Source: a virus
IMG/VR virus record: IMGVR_UViG_3300045120_000222
Coordinates: 1-38,400 of that record
Length of the DNA: 38,400 nt
Strand: one strand, 5' to 3'
Shown here: positions 20,362-28,188 of the stretch, piece by piece
Layout of the letters: each line of letters starts with the position of its first letter
How positions within the stretch are numbered: the stretch's first letter is position 1
Program-made: the position numbers and the translations under genes
Notes under the pieces: generated by a model
What the model was told of the DNA's origin: nothing
Database searches by the model: none
What the model saw: only the letters and a program-made list of their open reading frames with translations

Positions 20362-22328
20362 CAGGTCAACTGCTTCTGGAAGACCCCGCCGCCGGGACCG
20401 ACGATGGATGTATGGATCTCTACGTTCACGCGCTGCACATCCTTCGGGACGGCCTGAGCAATCGTCTGACTAACCGCCTTCGACGCTTGCTGCCAATCAC
20501 GGATCCACTGCTGCTGTCGGGCTTGTGACGCACGAACGAACGCATCTACGAAACCCGGTCCCTGCTGTTGCATGAAAACCTCGAACTGCTGAAGATCCGT
20601 CTTCGATAGGCCGAAAGTGCCCGGCTTCAACGCCAGCAACTCGGCGAGATCGGTCTTGAATCGAAGAGCGTTAGCAAGCATCGTCTGGAAGTCCTTGTCG
20701 AGCTCCTTCACGGTGACGTTGAAGATGTCCTTCGTCTTCGACTGCAGCGTGAGGAAAGTGGAGGTGATGCTGTCGGAGACGGTGTTCTTCCAGTCGGTGA
20801 GTTCCTTCTTCGTCATATCGGCAAAGTTCTTTACGCGATGGCCTGCGGCGTCGAGGTGCTCGCTGTACTTGTCGAGCGCGGCACTGGCGATGAAGAAGAC
20901 ATCCTTGTGATTGATCCCGAACCCGATCAGGTCCTGCGTGAAGTCATGGAGCGAGAGCTGCCCCTTACCGTAGGACTCCGCAAGAGCAGCGATGCTATCG
21001 ATCTGGATGCCCGTGTCATGGATCCACTGATCGATGCTTCCGCTCGATCCATCGAGTTCTCCCGCGTATGTTCCGAGGATCGCCGTTGCTGATCCCGTGG
21101 AGAATCCCAACTTGTCCATCTGCTCGATGAGCGGCTGCGCTTTGTCCGTTGCCTCCTGCAAGTTGTCCCGGACGCCGTCGAGCGAGGCGACGAACCCCGA
21201 AAAGCTATGCCCCTCGAACGCGGAACCGGCGAGGTCCATCCGATCGCGGAGGAACTTGAGCAGGTCGGCATTGATCTTGGTTTGCTTCGCCATCTTCGTG
21301 AAGTTGGTCGTGGCGTCCTGGATCTGGCCGGCGACCAATTCAGCAGTCGCCGCGATGGCGGTTAGCAACGGAAGGATGCCGACGAGGCCGCTCAGGCTAC
21401 CTTCCGTGGTGGAATACTTCAGAGCGACGAATGCCTTCTGTGCGACCAAGACTCCCGCGCCCAACACCACGAACGCCGCACCCAATGCCAAGACAGGCTT
21501 CGGGACGAGCTGCACCAACTCCACGAGCTTCGTCAGGGCCTCGGCTACCACCGTCATCACCGGGATGAAAGCCGTTCCAAGCTGGATCGCCGCTCCCTTG
21601 AAGGCATCCCCGAGCTCACGCTGCGCGATGCTCAAGTTCTTCGATGCATCAACGGCGTCTTGGGACATGACCAGGCCCGCGTCTTTGGCTTTCTGCTCTA
21701 GTTCCGCGAGACCATCACGCCCACGGGCCAGGATGGGGATGAGCTCCTTCCCCGATCTACCGAACACGTTCATCGCGAATGCGGTCTGTTCGGCACCCTT
21801 CGGAAGAGTATTGAACTTGTCTTGAACGAGGCCTAACACCTCGCTGAATGGCTTGATCTGTCCCGAGGCATCGCGTGTGGCGATCCCATACTTCACGAGG
21901 TTCGCTGAGTTGTTGACGATGTTCTTCGAGAGGAGCCCGAATCCGGTATTGAGCTTGGACGTATCGAGATTCAGAAGATTGGCTGCACCTGCCAACGCAG
22001 ATGTCTTCTCGGCGCTTTCACCGGTCACCCGTTGAAGCACGCGGATCTGCGCGGCCCAATCCTGTGTGGCCTTGATCCCCTTCGCTATGCCGATCGCAGC
22101 AACCGCACCGAGGCCGATGAAGGCCGTCTGAGCACCAGTGAGCGAAGATTTGACGCTCTGCTGGAACTTGGCGAAGCCCCCGCCCATGGCCGTCGTGCTG
22201 GCCTTCGTCTTCGCTTCCGACGCAGCGAGTTGCTCATTGTAGAGCGTGTTATTCAAGACGAGATCGACTGAAGCACGGCCGATAGAACCTCCACCGAAAC
22301 CCGCGAAACCGCCGAGGAGGCTAGCCAT
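20361..22328 (-). CDS. Tail tape measure protein
   Basis: 655 aa, ATG 22328. It has the expected position after the two chaperone ORFs and a TP901-type core (residues about 80-260: IKATQDWAAQIRVLQRVTGES, AFAMNVFGRSGKELIPILARG, SIAQRELGDAFKGAAIQLGT). Hydrophobic helices lie at 67-85 and 270-300 (VLALGAAFVVLGAGVLVAQ). The tape measure sets tail length; at about 0.15 nm per residue this predicts a tail near 100 nm. The C-terminal part is helical and ends in GPGGGVFQKQLT. No peptidase domain seen. Confidence 0.9.
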   Translation of the reverse strand: MASLLGGFAGFGGGSIGRASVDLVLNNTLYNEQLAASEAKTKASTTAMGGGFAKFQQSVKSSLTGAQTAFIGLGAVAAIGIAKGIKATQDWAAQIRVLQRVTGESAEKTSALAGAANLLNLDTSKLNTGFGLLSKNIVNNSANLVKYGIATRDASGQIKPFSEVLGLVQDKFNTLPKGAEQTAFAMNVFGRSGKELIPILARGRDGLAELEQKAKDAGLVMSQDAVDASKNLSIAQRELGDAFKGAAIQLGTAFIPVMTVVAEALTKLVELVQLVPKPVLALGAAFVVLGAGVLVAQKAFVALKYSTTEGSLSGLVGILPLLTAIAATAELVAGQIQDATTNFTKMAKQTKINADLLKFLRDRMDLAGSAFEGHSFSGFVASLDGVRDNLQEATDKAQPLIEQMDKLGFSTGSATAILGTYAGELDGSSGSIDQWIHDTGIQIDSIAALAESYGKGQLSLHDFTQDLIGFGINHKDVFFIASAALDKYSEHLDAAGHRVKNFADMTKKELTDWKNTVSDSITSTFLTLQSKTKDIFNVTVKELDKDFQTMLANALRFKTDLAELLALKPGTFGLSKTDLQQFEVFMQQQGPGFVDAFVRASQARQQQWIRDWQQASKAVSQTIAQAVPKDVQRVNVEIHTSIVGPGGGVFQKQLT

Positions 22329-22356
22329 CCGTCATCGCACCTCGTACAGTGCGACC

Positions 22357-22521
22357 ATGAAGAGACGCATCGAAGGCTGGAGCTTTCTGGTTGGGGGAGC
22401 TGTGCTCGCCACGTTCGGGCTCCTGAGCGATGCGAACCTTTGGATGCTCATCGGTGGCGGAGTGGTCGTTCTCATCGGCATCTTCACCCTTGAGCGCCGG
22501 CCAGCCACGCTGCCTCGTTAG
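22357..22521 (+). CDS. 54-aa two-span membrane ORF on the plus strand
   Basis: ATG 22357 lies 6 nt after a -10-like TACAGT (22345-22350) with a weak -35 TAGCCA 17 bp further up, suggesting a leaderless mRNA. Spans: FLVGGAVLATFGLLS and LWMLIGGGVVVLIGIFTL, separated by DAN; basic ends (MKRRIEGW, ERRPATLPR) fit the positive-inside rule. It overlaps the end of the convergent chaperone ORF by 38 nt and fills most of the 155-bp gap before the tape measure gene. It may be a lysogeny-expressed gene; chance is possible. Confidence 0.42.
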   Translation: MKRRIEGWSFLVGGAVLATFGLLSDANLWMLIGGGVVVLIGIFTLERRPATLPR

Positions 22522-22720
22522 CCCTACCCGCCGTCTCCAGGTCCGCCTCGAGCCCACTCGGAACCTCAACGGGCTGAGCCGCCATCAACGCGGCGCGCAG
22601 ATTGAACGCGACCACATCGTCAGAGAACCGCGCCCCCGGATCGATGCCCCACCGATCGCAGACCGTCGCATAGAGTCGGCCCTGATCCGACCGAGCGAAG
22701 GCCGCTACCGCGGCCATCAT
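22484..22720 (-). CDS. Tail assembly chaperone, second (frameshift) ORF
   Basis: A 78-aa ORF starting at ATG 22720, overlapping the first chaperone ORF stop. Its frame is -1 relative to that ORF, and a slippery heptamer lies just upstream, so it is probably made mostly as the C-terminal part of a fusion (about 208 aa), as with lambda gpG/gpGT. The sequence (MMAAVAAFARSDQGRLYATVC, then RAALMAAQPVEVPSG) is helical. The fusion binds the tape measure during tail assembly. Confidence 0.75.
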   Translation of the reverse strand: MMAAVAAFARSDQGRLYATVCDRWGIDPGARFSDDVVAFNLRAALMAAQPVEVPSGLEADLETAGRANEAAWLAGAQG

Positions 22721-23109
22721 GCTTCCCCCGGGTTCGCCCCGTTGGGGTTCTGCTGGCGGGTTGCGATCAGGAAGAGCGTTTGACGGTCCTCGGGCTCGAG
22801 CGCCATAACGATGGCCTCACGATCATCATCCGCGGTGACCTCTTCCCCATCGATGTCATCGAGCATCGAGGCGACGACCTTCCGAGTGAACTCAAGGCTG
22901 CGGCGCATCTCGTCGGGATGCTGCGTTACAACCTCGAGCGCCTGTTCCTCGGTGGGTTGCTCCCCAGCGGCGAGGGCAGGAAGTGGGATCTGCCCGAGGT
23001 CGAGGATGAAGTCCTCGATATCCGGGTAGTGGAATCCGACCTTGAGGCCCGAGCGAAGCACGGTTTCATGACGCCTACGGAGCTTGAGTTGTTCAACGAT
23101 GTTCGACAT
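22717..23109 (-). CDS. Tail assembly chaperone, first ORF
   Basis: A 130-aa protein, ATG 23109 with SD GAGAAAGG. Position between the tail tube and tape measure is decisive. Sequence: basic N-terminus (LKLRRRHETVLRSG), KVGFHYPDIEDFILDLGQIP, helical middle (RRSLEFTRKVVASMLDDIDGE) and ending QQNPNGANPGEA. It acts as a scaffold coating the tape measure before tube polymerisation. A fraction would be extended by -1 frameshifting near its C-terminus. Confidence 0.8.
   Translation of the reverse strand: MSNIVEQLKLRRRHETVLRSGLKVGFHYPDIEDFILDLGQIPLPALAAGEQPTEEQALEVVTQHPDEMRRSLEFTRKVVASMLDDIDGEEVTADDDREAIVMALEPEDRQTLFLIATRQQNPNGANPGEA
22726..22732 (-). other. Candidate -1 programmed frameshift site (C CCG GGG)
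   Basis: Minus-strand reading AAC CCG GGG GAA GCA TGA contains the perfect heptamer X XXY YYZ with X=C, Y=G, Z=G, four codons from the stop. A -1 slip leads through GGA AGC directly into the ATG of the second ORF. Location and direction match siphovirus tail chaperone frameshifts. Confidence 0.7.
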
Positions 23110-23146
23110 AGCACCCTTTCTCTCGTTTCAGCTATGGAGTTGGGTG

Positions 23147-23165
23147 CCAGTCTTGGGAAGACCGG
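23147..23165 (-). terminator. Hairpin just after the major tail protein stop
   Basis: Minus-strand CCGGTCTT-CCC-AAGACTGG: 8-bp stem with one G-U pair, 3-nt loop, beginning 3 nt past the TAG. No U-tract. It may stabilise or attenuate the tail-tube mRNA, like the hairpin after the capsid gene. Confidence 0.45.
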
Positions 23166-23168
23166 GCG

Positions 23169-24179
23169 CTAGTAAGCCGGAGTCACGTTGTTGGTGAGGA
23201 GCATCTTGCAATGGTCACCGGCCGCGGGCTTGTTCACTAGCAGGTCGATATCCATGAGCAGCGGCGAAGCTTGTGGATCCGGAGCCGGTGCGGTGGTCGA
23301 GAACAAACACTTGTCGAGCTTGATCTCGAAGAGCGATGTCGCCGAAGTCGTGTGGCCGAACAGGAGATCCACGGAGCCCGCAGGCCACGTCGCGCCTGCA
23401 GTCGTGCCCGCCGCAGCCTGGTAATAGGTCGTCTTGAAAGCGTCCCAATCCGTCCACACGACCTGAAGATGCCCGGAGACGACCAGGAGCCCTTGTGCCA
23501 AGAAGTTGACCGTCGCTCCATCAGCTGTCATCAGCGGCGTCACGTCCCGCATCACCGAGATCTTTCCGCTGACGATGTTGGTGTGCGTCGCTGGGGTAGA
23601 CGTGTCTTCATCGAACTTCAGGAGCGTGTTCGCCGGAGCGAGTGGGGCGAAGAATCCATCGAGCAACGTCTGAGCCACGGTCACGGTAAATGCAGCGACC
23701 GAAGGCGTCTCACCCACCATGTGGTAGGTCACCCGCAGCGGTCGGGTGGTGTCGAACTCGAACTCGATCCCCGAACAGATCCCCTTGGCGAACGTCTGCG
23801 ACAAGGAGGCCGACGCGAAGTTTTCGTACATCGACATCCATGGAGGCGTGGAACCCAAGCCCGTGAAGGTGTGCAGCCGCGAGGGCGCGACACCGGACGG
23901 CGTATCGGTCGGCCACATCGAGACCAGCATTGTCCCGAGCATCGCGTCGAAGGCCGGGGTAACGACCATGCCCTCCCAATGCTCACCGGCATTCTTGAAG
24001 CTGTCCCCGACGATCGATGCGGCGTCTGTGACCTGGATCGCAGCCGTGTCCTGAACCGGAGCCATGTGATCTCCGGTCAAGAGCGGGAAGGAATAGTCCG
24101 CAACCGTTCCGACCGTTGCCTCGTTCGTCTGCTTGTGCAGCCCGATGATGTCGTTGTTCGATGCAAGCGAAAGAGGCAT
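23169..24179 (-). CDS. Major tail protein (tail tube)
   Basis: 336 aa, ATG 24179 coupled by TGATG to the 60-aa gene. It has the tail-tube position (before the chaperone pair) and tube-like beta sequence: GICSGIEFEFDTTRPLRVTY, GKISVMRDVTPLMTADG, GLLVVSGHLQVVWTDWDAF. The length suits a tube protein with an extra surface domain; residues 250-336 include a Thr/Ala-rich part possibly exposed. Its own 3' hairpin fits high expression. Confidence 0.78.
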   Translation of the reverse strand: MPLSLASNNDIIGLHKQTNEATVGTVADYSFPLLTGDHMAPVQDTAAIQVTDAASIVGDSFKNAGEHWEGMVVTPAFDAMLGTMLVSMWPTDTPSGVAPSRLHTFTGLGSTPPWMSMYENFASASLSQTFAKGICSGIEFEFDTTRPLRVTYHMVGETPSVAAFTVTVAQTLLDGFFAPLAPANTLLKFDEDTSTPATHTNIVSGKISVMRDVTPLMTADGATVNFLAQGLLVVSGHLQVVWTDWDAFKTTYYQAAAGTTAGATWPAGSVDLLFGHTTSATSLFEIKLDKCLFSTTAPAPDPQASPLLMDIDLLVNKPAAGDHCKMLLTNNVTPAY

Positions 24180-24361
24180 CAGCCACTACCCTTCACGGCT
24201 CGGATGGGATGGTCAGGCAAAGCGGCGAGCCCCTCTAACGTCTCGGAGATCTCTGCGTCTTTCACCTCTGCGGTTCCGTTGGCATTGAACTTCACGTGCC
24301 ACGTCTCCCCATTGCGATAGACGCCCGATACCTCGCCGTTCGGCTCGTGGCGGAACTTCAC
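24179..24361 (-). CDS. Small tail-module protein, 60 aa
   Basis: ATG 24361. Compact beta protein: VYRNGETWHVKFNANGTAEVKDAEISETLEGLAALPDHPI. The pattern 'V-x-F-N-x-x-G-x-A-E-V-x-D-x-x-I-x-x-x-L' recurs in small phage proteins placed just before tail-tube genes. Its function is not established, probably in tail assembly. Confidence 0.65.
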   Translation of the reverse strand: MKFRHEPNGEVSGVYRNGETWHVKFNANGTAEVKDAEISETLEGLAALPDHPIRAVKGSG

Positions 24362-24373
24362 ATCTCACTTTCC

Positions 24374-24841
24374 CTAGGCGGTAAAGGTTCGGGACTCCTG
24401 CACGGTGAAACCGAACTCCATCACCCGGACGGTTCCTGCGATGTAGGCATCCCACTCTCTGTAGACGGTGTAACCGCCGACCGTCCCGAGGGAAGTCGAG
24501 GACTGGATCATGAGGCGTGCCTTGACGGTCTCGTACAGATCCAGCCAGGCTCCATTCGCCTCGTCGTCATCTTGGAGCCGGGTCACTTCGGACATCGCGG
24601 CTTCCCAGATGATCCCCCGGAAGTAGTTCTCCTCGAGGTTCGCTGGAAGAGAGCCCACGGTCCAAGGCACGGAGGTCGAGTTGCGGGGAACGGGGAAGAC
24701 CGCGATATGCCGACCCGAGGCAGCATCCCCGAGCATCTCCAAGCTCCACATCGCATAGCGGTGCTGGGTGGCGTCGGCAAGCTCGGAGACGTGGGTCTGG
24801 ATGTCTATGAGCCAGGCATCAACGATGTTGCGGAGACTCAC
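24374..24841 (-). CDS. Tail terminator-like protein
   Basis: 155 aa with GTG start at 24841, a GTGA-like junction after the previous gene's TAG. It lies in the tail-completion slot before the tail-tube gene. Sequence segments LRNIVDAWLIDIQTHV, RHIAVFPVPRNSTSVPWTVG and TVYREWDAYIAGTVRVMEFGFTVQE suggest the alpha/beta fold of tail terminators (gpU-like), which cap the tube and join it to the head. Identity rests on position and size. Confidence 0.6.
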   Translation of the reverse strand: MSLRNIVDAWLIDIQTHVSELADATQHRYAMWSLEMLGDAASGRHIAVFPVPRNSTSVPWTVGSLPANLEENYFRGIIWEAAMSEVTRLQDDDEANGAWLDLYETVKARLMIQSSTSLGTVGGYTVYREWDAYIAGTVRVMEFGFTVQESRTFTA

Positions 24842-25216
24842 CTAGAACCCCGATGCGGCCAGGGATGCCTTAGCCGTGGACTGGAAGCCACCATTGGCCC
24901 ACCGTGCAGCGGCGGGATGGATGAACGGCTTGGGAGCCATCGCTCCGCCTCTGACGACCTCCGCGAAGATGCCACCGGGGAGCTTCAGGGCTTGGGCGCT
25001 CTTCGGCTTGATCTCATAGCCGCCCTGCCGGCCTTCCTCGAAGACCGTTCCCAATCCTGTAGGAACGAGCGCGTTGCCCTCGAGCCGCACACCGGCCTTG
25101 TCGGGATCCGGGGAGTGAGCCTTCGCATCGGCCTCGGCTCGAACCAGGCTCTCGAGATAGGCCCGCTGGATCGCTGCGTTCAATCGCTCGGGAGCCCAGA
25201 CGAAGGTCCCGGTCAT
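24842..25216 (-). CDS. HK97 gp10-like head-tail joining protein
   Basis: 124 aa, ATG 25216 in an ATGA overlap with the connector. Helical N-terminus (LNAAIQRAYLESLVRAEADA) followed by beta region and the typical end phrase PKPFIHPAAARWANGG, found in HK97 gp10-like tail-completion proteins. It likely seals the head-tail interface. Position between connector and terminator supports this. Confidence 0.65.
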   Translation of the reverse strand: MTGTFVWAPERLNAAIQRAYLESLVRAEADAKAHSPDPDKAGVRLEGNALVPTGLGTVFEEGRQGGYEIKPKSAQALKLPGGIFAEVVRGGAMAPKPFIHPAAARWANGGFQSTAKASLAASGF

Positions 25217-25869
25217 CCGATCATCACCGGGCTCTGCCGCATGTAGCGGCTCAGGATCTCGTCTGCCTCAGGGACGCCATCCGCCAGCTCGATCCGTGCA
25301 TCGCCGCGGGAGAACGCCTTGGCCCGTTGGAGATCACCGGCTTGACGGAAGAACAGATCCCAGACGTAGAGCGCGGTCGCCCGCTTGATATCTCCGGGAG
25401 TCACGGTCCAACCGAATGTCCCGGTCACTTGAACGGCTTGGGTGCCCAGCGGCCAGTTCCATGGACCCCAGTAGGTCCCCGAGAGCCCGACCCCCCAATA
25501 GGTGAGATCGAGGTAGTCGGAGCCCTGGATCTCCACCGCTCCCGTTGAATCCAGCGAGGAATGCAGCCGGTAGGCATTGGCGTCTTGGGTGACGAGGGTC
25601 CCGTCGAAGTAGCGGGTCTTCACGGCAGTCACCGCCGTACAACGCCGCATCAGGTAGAGCCGAGGAGAGGGCGCGTAGACATCGTGCTCGAGGACGAGGC
25701 CCACGGTCGCCTCGAAGAAGTCGTTCGTCTTGTCGTTGATCCTCTGCGTGACCGATGCGATCGCGACGGTGAGATCCGCATCGGGAGCTTGGGATGCGGT
25801 GAGCTCGAGGCCGGCACACCATGAGGCGTGGGTCTGCGGTCGGAAGTCTGCGGGTGCGACATAGACCAT
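25213..25869 (-). CDS. Head-tail connector (adaptor, gp6-like)
   Basis: 218 aa, ATG 25869 coupled by TGATG. Helical N-terminal domain (DADLTVAIASVTQRINDKTNDFFEA), a central beta insertion (YLMRRCTAVTAVKTRYFDG, TYWGPWNWPLG), then the diagnostic connector end VQVTGTFGWTVTPGDIKRATALYVWDLFFRQAGD. These adaptors dock under the portal. Normally the gene is close to the capsid gene; here 6.3 kb lie between. Confidence 0.8.
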   Translation of the reverse strand: MVYVAPADFRPQTHASWCAGLELTASQAPDADLTVAIASVTQRINDKTNDFFEATVGLVLEHDVYAPSPRLYLMRRCTAVTAVKTRYFDGTLVTQDANAYRLHSSLDSTGAVEIQGSDYLDLTYWGVGLSGTYWGPWNWPLGTQAVQVTGTFGWTVTPGDIKRATALYVWDLFFRQAGDLQRAKAFSRGDARIELADGVPEADEILSRYMRQSPVMIG

Positions 25870-26207
25870 CAGTAGATCTCCAAGGTGGCGAAGGAACCAT
25901 CGGGGTTCGTGGCTTGCAATACGGCGGTCTCGGGTGAATGAATGACCTTCACCCAGATGTCATAGAGGCCTGCGGTTAATGTCACAGTGCCGGCGGGACC
26001 AACCAGACAGCGGGCGAGATAGCGGGTCGGGGTCGCGGTCGCATCGGTTTCCCAGGTCGCGGCTTTGAAATCTCCGCCCGCAGGAGCGACCTCGGATACC
26101 GGGAACGCCATCGTCACGACATCCCCGGAGACGTTCACGGTGAGTCCCGAATCCCTCAAGGTGACTTCTGCGGGGACGTATTGCAGGTCTTGCGATGACA
26201 TCCTCAC
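25869..26207 (-). CDS. Hypothetical virion-module protein, 112 aa
   Basis: GTG 26207 forms a GTGA overlap with the acidic-repeat gene (ATG 26201 is an alternative). Beta-rich: LTVNVSGDVVTMAFPVSEV, TRYLARCLVGPAGTVTLTAGLYDIWVKVIHSPETAVLQ. This last phrase occurs in small actinophage structural proteins. It may decorate or connect the head. Family not confirmed. Confidence 0.55.
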   Translation of the reverse strand: MRMSSQDLQYVPAEVTLRDSGLTVNVSGDVVTMAFPVSEVAPAGGDFKAATWETDATATPTRYLARCLVGPAGTVTLTAGLYDIWVKVIHSPETAVLQATNPDGSFATLEIY

Positions 26208-28174
26208 GAGAACCTGCTCCTACCTGTTGCCTGCCAACGCGTCCGTCCATAACTCGCCCACCGCTTCTTCGATGATGCCGTCCACCGCAAGGCTAGGGTG
26301 AGTTCCCAACGAGGCCGAACGACAGCGGTGAAGAAGTCGGGACCGGTTCCCGAAGGCGGTGGAGGCGCGGAGAACTGCCCAACGACCTCAAGGTTCGGCG
26401 GCTGGAAGTAGTCCTCGGTCTCTTGCTCCGGATACCACCATTGCTCCGCGAGTGGTTGGGTCGCAGCGATGACCGTGTTATCGATCGGGACGGCTTGGAA
26501 CCAATCGACATCGAGCGGTGTCTGTGGCTGTTCGGGTTGTTCCGGATCGGTGAACTCGAAAATCTGATCTGGCAGATCTTGCGCCGCGTACTGCCCGTCG
26601 TCCCCGGCGAGGAATGCGGTAACGCCGTCGCGGAGCCATGACGGTCCCCAATCGAAAGCGTCATCCTCGGTGGGCCATTGCAGATCCGTGGGGATGTCCA
26701 GCGCCGCGATGTAGGAGTCATCCGCAGCGATCCCCGAGAGCGCCTCGACCTGATCCGTCGCGGCATCAGGGATGAAGTCGGGCTCGGGCTCCGGATGCTC
26801 GGGAAGGAACCACGTTGCAGCGGTGGTGACATCCGGGGCATCGTTCGGGGATAGGTAGCCCTCGATCTGATCCGCGAACTGCTGGTAATCCTCGAGTTCC
26901 GGATCGGGGTAAGCCTGGTAAGGCTCGAGGAGCGGCTGCGCGGCGAGGATCTCGTCCGGGGCGAACTGCGAAGGCGAGAGGTAGCCCTCATTCTGTTCGA
27001 CGTATGGCGTATCGAACTGCGAGAGGTCGTCGGGGAACTCGGGGAACTCCGCGAGCGGCTGGGTCGCGATCGTGATCTCATCGCCCGAGGCGAAGTCCAT
27101 CGACCACGACGTATCGACCGTGGAGTCGTTGGCGTAGTCCTCGGTCTCTTGGTCCGGATACCAAGGCTGTTCAGCGAGGGGTTGGGTAGCCAGGAAGTCG
27201 GTAGTGACATCCGGCGGGAAGAACTGCGCGATCGTCTCGAGCGTGGAATCGTTCTGAAGCTCGGTATCGATGTCCTGGTCTGGGAACCAAGGCTGCTCAG
27301 CCAGGGGGTATTGCGTCGAGATGGTGACATCGAAGGCGTCGTTCGGAGAGAGGAAACCTTCGTTCTGCTCGAGGAACGGAGCCCATTCGAATTCCGGTTC
27401 GGGGTCGAACGTCTGGTCCGACTGCAGCGCCGTGGTGCCGATATATCCGTCATCAACAGCAACCGGCGGGAAGAACGCCGCCGTTACATCGAGGCTTGAG
27501 TCTTGCTGATAGTCCTCGGTCTCTTGCTCGGGGAACCAGGGCTGTTCGCTAAGGGGTTGCGTGGCGATGCTGATCTCATCGCCGGAAGCGAAATCCATCG
27601 ACCAAGCGACATCGATGGTGCTATCGGCTTGGTAGTCCTCGGTCTGTGGCTCGAGGTATTGGTCGTCCTGGCCTATCGAGGGATCGAGCTGTGTTGCGAG
27701 GAAATCGGTGGTGACATCGGGCGGGAAGAGCGCGGGCACCGGATCGAGGGCTTGATCGGGGAATCCGAAGACGCTCGCGGACCAATCCTCGTCCAGCAAT
27801 GTCCATTGATAGTCCTCGTCGTACCGCTGCGCGGCGGGGATCTCATCGCCGGCCACGATCAGCGGGAAGAAGAACGGCGTGATATCCAGACTCGATATAT
27901 GCGCTACATCAACAGCCCAGAATGCTTCCTCGGGCGGTTCCCACCAGTCGTAGAACTCACCGAAGTTCGGTTGCGACAAGACGACGATCCCGGCGAGCGT
28001 CTGGAACGCTTCTGGCTCTTGGAACGCATTGGGTTGGAAAGCAGGAGTTACGACGACTGCTGCAACGGCAAGACCGAATGCTTCGAGGCCGATCTCATCC
28101 GTGACGGTGAAGACACGGACACCGACTTCATCGATGCCTCCGGCGGTATAGCGGCCTACCTCGTTGAGGGCCAA
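26204..28174 (-). CDS. Large acidic, aromatic-rich repeat protein, 656 aa
   Basis: TTG 28174 is the only upstream start (a TGA precedes it) and has SD GGAGGG. N-terminus carries an AFQPNAFQEPEAFQ motif (residues 45-58). Residues 75-600 are repeats around ATQPLAEQPW-x-P-x-QETEDY (near 204, 289, 329, 370, 571), alternating with FFPPDVTTDFLA, DFASGDEI and EQNEGYLSP. Between residues 21 and 619 there are only two Arg and no Lys or Cys; the last 37 residues are strongly basic (KKRWASYGRTRW). No known family. It is probably a virion protein, given its place between capsid and connector; the charge pattern suggests binding to a positive surface or DNA mimicry, with the tail docking elsewhere. Confidence 0.7.
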   Translation of the reverse strand: MALNEVGRYTAGGIDEVGVRVFTVTDEIGLEAFGLAVAAVVVTPAFQPNAFQEPEAFQTLAGIVVLSQPNFGEFYDWWEPPEEAFWAVDVAHISSLDITPFFFPLIVAGDEIPAAQRYDEDYQWTLLDEDWSASVFGFPDQALDPVPALFPPDVTTDFLATQLDPSIGQDDQYLEPQTEDYQADSTIDVAWSMDFASGDEISIATQPLSEQPWFPEQETEDYQQDSSLDVTAAFFPPVAVDDGYIGTTALQSDQTFDPEPEFEWAPFLEQNEGFLSPNDAFDVTISTQYPLAEQPWFPDQDIDTELQNDSTLETIAQFFPPDVTTDFLATQPLAEQPWYPDQETEDYANDSTVDTSWSMDFASGDEITIATQPLAEFPEFPDDLSQFDTPYVEQNEGYLSPSQFAPDEILAAQPLLEPYQAYPDPELEDYQQFADQIEGYLSPNDAPDVTTAATWFLPEHPEPEPDFIPDAATDQVEALSGIAADDSYIAALDIPTDLQWPTEDDAFDWGPSWLRDGVTAFLAGDDGQYAAQDLPDQIFEFTDPEQPEQPQTPLDVDWFQAVPIDNTVIAATQPLAEQWWYPEQETEDYFQPPNLEVVGQFSAPPPPSGTGPDFFTAVVRPRWELTLALRWTASSKKRWASYGRTRWQATGRSRFS

Positions 28175-28188
28175 TCAGCCCTCCGTTC

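Noticed and set aside
26293-27462. A 389-codon minus-strand ORF overlapping the acidic repeat gene
   Set aside because: Its Ser/Arg-rich low-complexity product is the +1/+2 frame of the repeat DNA; the 656-aa frame has a start, SD and a sensible neighbour overlap.
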